This document shows positions 1-4,712 of a DNA stretch of 8,166 bases, piece by piece. The stretch is from JAQBRD01 sp041158765 (GTDB lineage Bacteria > Patescibacteriota > Minisyncoccia > Phycocordibacterales > PALSA-1337), in the NCBI GenBank assembly GCA_041158765.1, contig JBEBAU010000031.1, positions 1-8,166 of the forward strand. Direction: 5' to 3'. Position 1 is the first letter of the stretch. Every line of letters begins with the position of its first letter. The notes beneath the pieces are model-generated. The model worked only from the letters and a program-made list of their open reading frames with translations, searched no databases and was not told the origin of the DNA. The position numbers and the translations under genes were made by a program.

Positions 1-1
1 C

Positions 2-211
2 TACCACTTGTCCTTCAATGGAAACTCGTGGGGAATGGATATGCTTCCCTGCAACGGGATTAACGGGGTCAGCAATGCCGTCGTTAATCTCCAAGGGCAC
101 GATGTGAAATCCGTGAATGGATTCCTCATCGAACCCCTCGCACCAGAGAGAATGACTGCTCACCTCGACATCGAATTAGGCATCGTTCTCGGACCGGTTC
201 AATACCGGTAG
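2..211 (+). CDS. 3' end of a plus-strand gene, product unknown (partial)
   Basis: The frame is open from the window edge to the TAG at 209-211, leaving about 69 residues of a C-terminus; the true start lies upstream of the window. The peptide begins YHLSFNGNSWGMDML and ends LGPVQYR. It is mildly acidic and polar, with no membrane segment and no catalytic motif I recognise. Two things support it as a real gene: the frame ends shortly before a strong same-strand intrinsic terminator, and the opposite strand has only a short (about 46-codon) open frame here. It is convergent with the long minus-strand gene series and looks more GC-rich, with many C-ending codons (CTC, ATC, GTC, CCC), than the A/T-rich pilin genes. 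I do not recognise the family and assign no function. Confidence 0.6.
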   Translation, partial: YHLSFNGNSWGMDMLPCNGINGVSNAVVNLQGHDVKSVNGFLIEPLAPERMTAHLDIELGIVLGPVQYR

Positions 212-248
212 CTAGTTAAAGCTTAGCGTAAGCGAAGCTCACAACTGA

Positions 249-297
249 AAGCGGCGTACAGATTCATTTCTGTCCGCCGCTTCAACTTTTATATTTT
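249..297 (+). terminator. Intrinsic terminator of the plus-strand gene, possibly bidirectional
   Basis: The arms 249-262 and 269-282 pair over 14 positions with one mismatch (T257 against C274), closing a six-base loop TTCATT at 263-268. The GC-rich base AAGCGGCG/CGCCGCTT is followed on the plus strand by the T-rich tail TCAACTTTTATATTTTT. This is a classic rho-independent terminator 38 bases after the TAG of the plus-strand gene. The minus-strand pilin gene E stops at 307, so the same stem would also be met by transcripts coming from the right. On that strand the tail (TTTCAGTTGT) is poorer, so bidirectional action is only possible. Confidence 0.85.
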
Positions 298-306
298 TGA
301 CATTAA

Positions 307-615
307 TTAATGAAACAACGGCACATCAACTCCAAGAGAATTTGCAACAAAACGAATAATACCGTAGACAGCAAGCATCATGAATAGTCCGATAACTCCC
401 CAGAGGATGTGTCGTTGAGCGTCAGCACGCTTGTCTGGTTCTTCTCCGTGAAGGATAAGACCTGCAACTCCCCATACGAATACAACCGTAGCAAGAAGCA
501 CAATCAACAAATAGAGTGGGTTGATTACATACGAAATAATTGGCCCAAGAATTGCTCCAGTTATTGCGTCTGCGGTAGCATCAGCTGCATATGCTGTTTC
601 GATGAAATGTGGCAT
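307..615 (-). CDS. Pilin E: small T4SS-pilin-like two-helix membrane protein
   Basis: This is a 102-residue protein with two hydrophobic helices (about 31-56 and 70-91) joined by a charged loop, GEEPDKRADAQR. That is the hairpin topology of VirB2/TrbC-type conjugative pilins. The second helix carries the W-G-x-x-G-L-F core shared with pilins C and D, and the protein ends ...GVDVPLFH. I place the start at the ATG at 615. The frame can be read back to a TTG at 630, but that codon directly abuts the intergenic hairpin. Unlike the other four pilins, it lacks a hydrophobic signal core at the N-terminus, yet it has AYAADA, which resembles a signal-peptidase site. It is the last gene of the array, 46 bases after pilin D. 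Membership of the CPR 'T4SS pilin' family is likely from topology and core residues; a role in a pilus is inference. Confidence 0.78.
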   Translation of the reverse strand: MPHFIETAYAADATADAITGAILGPIISYVINPLYLLIVLLATVVFVWGVAGLILHGEEPDKRADAQRHILWGVIGLFMMLAVYGIIRFVANSLGVDVPLFH

Positions 616-630
616 GTGGAAAGAAGGCAA

Positions 631-654
631 AGCGCCGGCGTACTCGCCGGCGCT
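631..654 (-). terminator. Perfect GC-rich hairpin between pilins D and E (attenuator or RNA stabiliser)
   Basis: AGCGCCGGCG (631-640) and CGCCGGCGCT (645-654) form a perfect ten-pair stem around a four-base loop. It lies 7 bases after the stop of pilin D, and on the minus strand it is followed by the pyrimidine-rich TTGCCTTCTTTCC. The tail is only moderately U-rich, and the start of pilin E lies 15 bases beyond the stem, leaving no room for a promoter. It therefore probably acts as a leaky terminator or as a 3' block to exonucleases that lets some transcripts continue into pilin E. The structure is seen directly; the function is inferred. Confidence 0.55.
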
Positions 655-661
655 CCTGCTA

Positions 662-1030
662 TTAGATTTGTGGAGGAGGAACTACTTGAGGGAATTGATT
701 TCGTGGAACGTTATTGTCTGTGCTGAATGTGTTTGAAAGAATCTTCACCAAGCCCCAAATAGAGAGGATAACGAAGAGACCAACAATACCCCAAATAATA
801 GAGTGTCCTGCTGTTGCTCGGCTCTCAGGATTGCCGGCACCGATAATGAGGTATCGAACAATGTTTACGATAATCCAGATAACTCCAAGTGAAATAAGAA
901 TCGTAACAACAGTGTTACCGATATTTGTAAGCTTTGTGGTCAAGCTATTTGCATCAACAATCTGCTGTGCAAAAGCGGCAACTGGCGCAAGAGCCATAGC
1001 TGCAACGGTCCATTTGGTAAGTGATTTCAT
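662..1030 (-). CDS. Pilin D: small secreted T4SS-pilin-like protein with Pro-rich tail
   Basis: This 122-residue protein has a clear Sec signal peptide at residues 1-21 (KSLTKW n-region, Ala-rich core, AFA cleavage site before QQ). Two membrane helices follow, at about 38-64 and 77-99. The intervening loop GAGNPESRATAGH is short and polar, as in VirB2-like pilins. The second helix contains IIWGIVGLFVILSIWGL, which matches the same helix in pilin C closely and in pilin E less closely. After NTF...NVP the protein ends in a short Pro/Gln-rich tail (VVPPPQI). It has no cysteine. It starts at the ATG at 1030 without a visible Shine-Dalgarno sequence and is preceded by a 92-base gap holding a candidate promoter. 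The family call rests on size, topology and shared core; its place in a pilus or secretion channel is inferred. Confidence 0.82.
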   Translation of the reverse strand: MKSLTKWTVAAMALAPVAAFAQQIVDANSLTTKLTNIGNTVVTILISLGVIWIIVNIVRYLIIGAGNPESRATAGHSIIWGIVGLFVILSIWGLVKILSNTFSTDNNVPRNQFPQVVPPPQI

Positions 1031-1073
1031 AAGATAATGTTAACGATATAATAAATTCATTTATAATCCCTAC

Positions 1074-1094
1074 TATTGTATCAGATGTACAATA
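1074..1094. repeat. 7-bp perfect inverted repeat overlapping the candidate -10 box
   Basis: TATTGTA (1074-1080) and TACAATA (1088-1094) are perfect inverted copies around a seven-base centre, TCAGATG. The repeat overlaps the proposed -10 of pilin D, so it could be an operator for a dimeric regulator. As RNA it would form only a weak A/T hairpin without a terminator tail. The repeat is seen directly; its role is a guess. Confidence 0.4.
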
Positions 1095-1101
1095 AAATGT
1101 T
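1075..1101 (-). promoter_or_regulatory. Candidate extended -10 promoter for pilin D
   Basis: Within the 92-base gap between pilins C and D, the minus strand reads TGATACAAT (1083-1075): a TACAAT -10 box (five of six matches to TATAAT) with the TGn extension. A weak -35 hexamer, ATAACA, lies 17 bases upstream. This would give a leader of roughly 35-40 bases before the ATG at 1030. The -10 overlaps an inverted repeat at 1074-1094. It is found by eye and could be a chance match in A/T-rich DNA. Confidence 0.4.
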
Positions 1102-1122
1102 ATACACAGCTCTCAATAGTGG

Positions 1123-1659
1123 CTATTTTGTATCCTTGCTGAATATACTTCTCCAGCCACCAACGAGATCCTTGGCTAGAGATGTGAGAATGCCGTCCTT
1201 GGCAGTGGTATTCGTAGCAGTTCCCCCTCCTGCAATAATCGTATTTGAGCTGCTATTAGTGCTACCACTATTACCACAGCCTCCTACTCCAGGAGCAATA
1301 CCACCGCTTGTGCTCAATGAAGCTGGTACATTTGACTGAAGCTGGAATGTATTGGTAACGATATTCACCAAGCCCCAGAATGAAAGAATGACGAAGAAAC
1401 CAATCACGCTATACATAACATAGAGTCCTGCATCCTTCTTATTTTCAACATCTGCCTTAAAAAAGTAGTTATATACATTCCATACGAAAATAACAGTTGC
1501 GAGACCGATAATCATATAAATCGCAACATTGAAGTAGTAGACGGTTGTACGAACGAGGTCACATAGATTATTCACTGCAAGTGCTGCTACTGGGAAAAGC
1601 ACAAGAGCTGAAAACAATGAAAGTCCCCCGAACTGTATTTGTTTTTTTGTGTATTTCAT
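1123..1659 (-). CDS. Pilin C: T4SS-pilin-like protein with Gly/Ser/Thr/Asn linker and C-terminal helix
   Basis: I take the ATG at 1659 as start, giving 178 residues. It begins MKYTKKQ and has a proper signal peptide (1-28, core GGLSLFSALVLFPVAALA). An upstream in-frame ATG at 1680 would add seven residues before the basic n-region and lies inside the likely promoter. Two helices at about 43-67 and 79-103 flank a charged loop (KADVENKKDAG). The second helix carries the FWGLVNIV core shared with pilin D. It is the longest of the C/D/E subfamily: residues 114-152 are a low-complexity Gly/Ser/Thr/Asn linker, and 155-174 form a likely amphipathic helix (ILTSLAKDLVGGWRSIF). Cysteines at 33 and 128 could pair. 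The gene follows pilin B by 30 bases. Pilin-like family is likely; the function of the extra tail is unknown. Confidence 0.82.
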   Translation of the reverse strand: MKYTKKQIQFGGLSLFSALVLFPVAALAVNNLCDLVRTTVYYFNVAIYMIIGLATVIFVWNVYNYFFKADVENKKDAGLYVMYSVIGFFVILSFWGLVNIVTNTFQLQSNVPASLSTSGGIAPGVGGCGNSGSTNSSSNTIIAGGGTATNTTAKDGILTSLAKDLVGGWRSIFSKDTK

Positions 1660-1670
1660 AATGTATGATA

Positions 1671-1698
1671 AGTATACCACTTACGGTATTTATTTGAA
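1671..1698 (-). promoter_or_regulatory. Extended -10 promoter for pilin C
   Basis: The minus strand reads TTCAAA (1698-1693), a 16-base spacer, then TGGTATACT (1679-1671). That is a -10 box with five of six matches plus the TGn extension, and a four-of-six -35 box. The -35 overlaps the stop region of pilin B. Only 11 bases separate the -10 from the ATG at 1659, so a transcript started here would be leaderless or nearly so. This would give pilins C to E expression partly independent of A and B. Confidence 0.5.
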
Positions 1699-2256
1699 TA
1701 TGGTCGGATCAACAACTTTTGCAGAAATCAGTGTATTCTGCACAATATTGACCATAACTTTGGCTGAAATAAGCACAGCGAGACCGATAATCACATAGAA
1801 GAAAAGTGTTTTTGCTTCTGCAAGTTCTTTTTCATTTCCTCTCGCCCATACGAAGCGGAAGCCCGCATATATGATCATAATAATTGCGAGAATAATACCA
1901 ATATTCATTGCAAGGTCTACAACGGTGAGCAATATTCCCTGTACGCTGTCAGCTTTGAGTGGATTTTTGAGTCCAGTAAAAGACATTGTATTACTTGTTG
2001 GTTGTACTGCACCAGTAGTTTTGAGATCACCACTTGGAGCACCACCAGTAACACCTGATGTTTGTGTCTGAGACGGCGGATTACCAGTAACAGCTGCGGG
2101 AGTTACTTCAGTTGCAGTAGTACACGCTTCATTTGGTGCAGCATCAGCACAGTTTATAGCACGAACAGATTGTGTTCCCGTAACAAAAAAGAGTGTAGAC
2201 ACAAACACCACAGCGGTGAGGGATGATACTTGTTTCAAAAAAGTGTTTTTTTTCAT
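1690..2256 (-). CDS. Pilin B: T4SS-pilin-like protein with Thr/Pro/Gly-rich N-terminal domain
   Basis: This 188-residue protein begins MKKNTF and has a signal peptide of about 33 residues (core SSLTAVVFVSTLFFV, possible cut after VRA). Residues 36-45 include two cysteines (36 and 45). Residues 46-95 are a low-complexity Thr/Pro/Ser/Gly stretch likely to be exposed outside the membrane. Two helices follow at about 109-137 and 150-175, around the loop WARGNEKELAEAK. The combination IIYAGFRFVWARGNE plus a second helix is the familiar core of CPR T4SS-pilin proteins related to VirB2/TrbC. Its ATG lies one base after the TAA of pilin A, so translation of the two is probably coupled. The family call is good. 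Whether it forms a fibre, a channel or something else cannot be told from the sequence. Confidence 0.85.
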   Translation of the reverse strand: MKKNTFLKQVSSLTAVVFVSTLFFVTGTQSVRAINCADAAPNEACTTATEVTPAAVTGNPPSQTQTSGVTGGAPSGDLKTTGAVQPTSNTMSFTGLKNPLKADSVQGILLTVVDLAMNIGIILAIIMIIYAGFRFVWARGNEKELAEAKTLFFYVIIGLAVLISAKVMVNIVQNTLISAKVVDPTIFK

Positions 2257-2257
2257 A

Positions 2258-2755
2258 TTATTTTGTTAATAGTGAAGTGAATCCTTGGTCAGGTTTTGCA
2301 AGCCACAACACGACCGTATAAATCACAAACCATCCAATAAGCATGAGCAGGAAACCTGTTCCTACTGTAGCAAATATGGCTTTGGCTTGAGTACGCTTCG
2401 ATGGAATACCTGACATGAATAAGAAGCCGGCGTAAGCAAACATAGCAATAGCAATTGGCACTGCAATTGCAAACATCCAATTGATAATATATTGAATCTG
2501 ACGAATAAGTGCAGCGAAGTTACATACGATTTCACCTGAATGCGACACTACCCCGTCACACTGAACAAGACTTGTACCACCATTGGAATATCGTTTCGCA
2601 CAATCAGTAGGCTTGGTACCATCAGTTGTTGTTCCAACATCACTACAATTTGTATTAGTATCCGCAGCAATAGCACCGACAGGAGTGAAAAAGAAACCGA
2701 CAATCAAAAACACCGTTGAGAGAAGCATTGTCATTGTGTGTATGTTTTTTTTCAT
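2258..2755 (-). CDS. Pilin A: T4SS-pilin-like protein with four cysteines
   Basis: This 165-residue protein starts MKKNIHT and has a signal peptide of about 30 residues (TMLLSTVFLIVGFFF core, VGAIA before the likely cut). The predicted outer segment (31-80) is Asn/Thr/Gly/Asp-rich and holds four cysteines (37, 52, 66, 78), suggesting two disulfides. Two helices lie at about 90-115 and 125-152. The first contains FAYAGFLFMSG and the loop is basic (IPSKRTQAK), the YAGF-type core also seen in pilin B. The protein ends soon after the second helix. It starts 10 bases after the solute-binding protein gene ends, so it is probably on the same transcript. The T4SS-pilin family is likely from topology and the YAGF core; a structural role is inferred. 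Confidence 0.85.
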   Translation of the reverse strand: MKKNIHTMTMLLSTVFLIVGFFFTPVGAIAADTNTNCSDVGTTTDGTKPTDCAKRYSNGGTSLVQCDGVVSHSGEIVCNFAALIRQIQYIINWMFAIAVPIAIAMFAYAGFLFMSGIPSKRTQAKAIFATVGTGFLLMLIGWFVIYTVVLWLAKPDQGFTSLLTK

Positions 2756-2765
2756 ATATCTATGG

Positions 2766-4097
2766 CTACAAATTTCTAATAAGAATATTGAGCTTGGTAT
2801 CAGCGTTTTTTATTGCTTGATATTGAGCGGTTTTACCACTGGTGAAAGTTTCAATCATTTCTTGAAGAATATCTGTTGTTATAGATGTATTCGGATCAAA
2901 CCATGTTCTAGAAATAAGCGCTGAATCATAAAAATTCGCAAGATATGGATCTGAATTTCCAAGAGCAATCATATCCCGTCGCACTGGCGGAAGATAGGTA
3001 GATTGGCTCAAGTATGCGAGAGCTTCTGGAGTAGTAAGTGTCTGCAATATGGTATATGCAGATGTCGGATCAGCTGAGCTTCGGACAATTGAGAAACCGT
3101 ACATAGTTCCATAGGTTGCACGACCAGTACCCTTGCGTATTTGTGGGAAAGGAGCAACATCGAAGTTCAAATTCGGGTTCTTCTGACGAATACCCGAGAG
3201 CTCAGATGCGAAGCCAAAATACGTCGCGAGCGATCCAGTAAGAAAAGCGTTTTTTGAAAGTGTTAGTGATCGATTCCAGCTATAGTCAGGATTTGCTGGA
3301 TTTGAAAACTTGGTGAAAAACGTAAGAGCTGCGCCCGCTGTATCTGAACCACGGATATTTTCATTTGCAAGAGCACTCGCTGCAGTATTATTCGCAAAGA
3401 GTGTTGTCGCTGCTGGATCAGTGTAATTCATCGTAACAACTGGATTCCCTGCTTGCATGAGAATTGAGCCGAAGATTTCACGTGCATGAGTCACATTTGC
3501 GAATTCTCCAAGCGCAACGATACTTTTGCGAATATTAGACTTCTCATCTTTCACCGTGAGGAGCTTGCCCTGTGTGCTGAACTCATCCCAGAACTTCGGA
3601 TATGTCGCAATACCAGCATTGGTGAACATATCTCGATTCCAATACATCACAAGCGGATCAATCGTGAGCGGGAGCGCAAGAATACCAGCAGGAGTTACAT
3701 AATTCTCTGCTTCAGGAACATAGGTATCGAGGAAAGTACGAGAGCTCAATATTGTCGGTGGTATGAGCACAACCTTATCGAGATGTAGCAAGAGTGACTC
3801 CTGCGGAAGAAGCACAGCATCTGGTCCACCACCTCGAGCAAGTGTTGTGATGAAATCCTTATCAAATTGCTCTGGAGACTTCTGAACGTAATTGATAGTA
3901 AGTGCTTGAGCTCTGCTGAAGTTCAAATGTTCAACAAGTTGATTGAAAATTGTCGCTGGGAATGTGCCCCACACTTCAATTGTTGGAAGCCCTGTCGTCG
4001 CTTGGTTACTCTTGGTTGTCGCGAAGAAAATAACTCCAATAATGATGAAAACCACGAATATACCGATGAGAATGATTTGAAATTTGGTTACTTTCAT
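2766..4097 (-). CDS. Membrane-anchored extracellular solute-binding protein (family 1, MalE-like)
   Basis: This 443-residue protein has one N-terminal hydrophobic helix (about 6-26) and then a periplasmic-type binding-protein domain. Family 1 features are visible: the opening strand PTIEVWGTF (38-46); ARGGGPDAVLLP (87-98); LPLTIDPLVMYWNRDMF (142-158), followed by AG and YPKFWDEF; and the late MYGFSIV and AYTILQTLTTPEALAYL segments that precede the closing helices. Such proteins bind sugars or other small solutes and pass them to ABC permeases. There is no lipobox cysteine (the protein has no cysteine at all), so it is probably held by an uncleaved anchor. No permease or ATPase gene lies nearby. 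It begins four bases after the methyltransferase stop and ends 10 bases before pilin A, which suggests co-transcription with the pilin array. The ligand cannot be predicted. Confidence 0.88.
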   Translation of the reverse strand: MKVTKFQIILIGIFVVFIIIGVIFFATTKSNQATTGLPTIEVWGTFPATIFNQLVEHLNFSRAQALTINYVQKSPEQFDKDFITTLARGGGPDAVLLPQESLLLHLDKVVLIPPTILSSRTFLDTYVPEAENYVTPAGILALPLTIDPLVMYWNRDMFTNAGIATYPKFWDEFSTQGKLLTVKDEKSNIRKSIVALGEFANVTHAREIFGSILMQAGNPVVTMNYTDPAATTLFANNTAASALANENIRGSDTAGAALTFFTKFSNPANPDYSWNRSLTLSKNAFLTGSLATYFGFASELSGIRQKNPNLNFDVAPFPQIRKGTGRATYGTMYGFSIVRSSADPTSAYTILQTLTTPEALAYLSQSTYLPPVRRDMIALGNSDPYLANFYDSALISRTWFDPNTSITTDILQEMIETFTSGKTAQYQAIKNADTKLNILIRNL

Positions 4098-4101
4098 AAT
4101 G

Positions 4102-4626
4102 TTATGGTCGTAAGAAAATCAGACCGTAGTGATGATCTCCGGCATCAAAACTTTCTTCGAGAACGAAGCCAGCCTTGGTAAAAATTCCTTCGGCTATAAG
4201 TGAAGGAACGAGGGTCTTGGGACCAAGCGGTGTCCCTGCTTGCCAATCAATGACCATGAGCTTACCTCCTGGTCGAGTAATACGCTTGAGTTCGAGAGCG
4301 AGATTATCTCGATCAACTACTTCAATCTGAAAAAGCACATTCGAAAGAATCGTTCTATCAGCAATAGCTTCACGAAGCTTAGTTCCGCCAATCTTCTCTG
4401 CATTACCCCACACTGTCTCGATATTGCGAACACCGACAAGTGCTGCGCCGTTTTTGAGCTTATCAAGAAGCTCGCGTTGCACATCAACAGCGTAGACGAT
4501 ACCGCGTGGACCAACCTTCTTCCCCGCTTCAATAGCATAATATCCAACCCCCGCGCCAATATCGACGACTTTCATTCCATCTTGCACATCAAACTCTGCG
4601 ATATTTTTTGCTGGATCTGAAAACAT
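4102..4626 (-). CDS. Class I SAM-dependent methyltransferase, substrate unknown
   Basis: At 174 residues this is close to the minimal size of a Rossmann-fold methyltransferase. Motif I is clear (VVDIGAGVGYY, 20-30). The acidic end of strand 2 follows (VYAVDVQ, D48), then a motif IV-like segment (ADRTILSNVLFQ, 89-100) and RPGGKLMVIDW (118-128) before strand 5. The N-terminus FSDPAKN resembles the start of UbiE-like or Methyltransf_31/11-type enzymes. These use S-adenosylmethionine to methylate small molecules or proteins. Nothing here fixes the substrate, and no separate substrate-binding domain is present. It lies 86 bases after gyrA and only four bases before the solute-binding protein gene. 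Its ATG at 4626 has no Shine-Dalgarno sequence. It is cytoplasmic, with no signal or membrane helix. Family confidence is high, role unknown. Confidence 0.9.
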   Translation of the reverse strand: MFSDPAKNIAEFDVQDGMKVVDIGAGVGYYAIEAGKKVGPRGIVYAVDVQRELLDKLKNGAALVGVRNIETVWGNAEKIGGTKLREAIADRTILSNVLFQIEVVDRDNLALELKRITRPGGKLMVIDWQAGTPLGPKTLVPSLIAEGIFTKAGFVLEESFDAGDHHYGLIFLRP

Positions 4627-4712
4627 ATATATTAGTACCAGTATACCGCGCTTGAAAAGCTCGCGCTAGAGCGGTTGTTCACAGATATTTGGAAACCTGC
4701 GACAGTCAAAAA
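4627..4712 (-). promoter_or_regulatory. gyrA-methyltransferase gap with candidate -10 box and imperfect hairpin
   Basis: These 86 bases separate gyrA from the methyltransferase. The minus strand has TATACT at 4645-4640, 13 bases before the ATG, but no convincing -35 box at 16-18 bases. An imperfect stem can form between ACCGC (4645-4649) and GCGGT (4671-4675), with an inner GCTT/AAGC (4650-4653 with 4657-4660). It overlaps the -10 and has no T-tract, so it is not a clear gyrA terminator. A separate start for the methyltransferase to pilin-B series is plausible but not proven. Confidence 0.35.

Noticed and set aside
1..306. Short minus-strand frame (about 46 codons) over the plus-strand partial gene
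   Set aside because: It has no recognisable feature, while the plus-strand frame is open to the edge and is followed by a same-strand terminator.
616..630. TTG start for pilin E at 630
   Set aside because: It directly abuts the stem of the GC hairpin and adds no signal peptide; the ATG at 615 is simpler.
409..1339. Several plus-strand open frames opposite the pilin genes (for example 409-726, 714-1037 and 1076-1339)
   Set aside because: They are antisense to well-supported genes with signal peptides and conserved helices, overlap one another, and give Cys- or Ile-rich translations with no domain signature.
1660..1680. Upstream ATG for pilin C at 1680
   Set aside because: It lies within the proposed promoter and would put seven extra residues before a normal basic n-region.
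4317..4559. Minus-strand frame of 80 codons inside the methyltransferase gene
   Set aside because: It is an alternate frame of a gene with clear SAM-binding motifs and has no features of its own.
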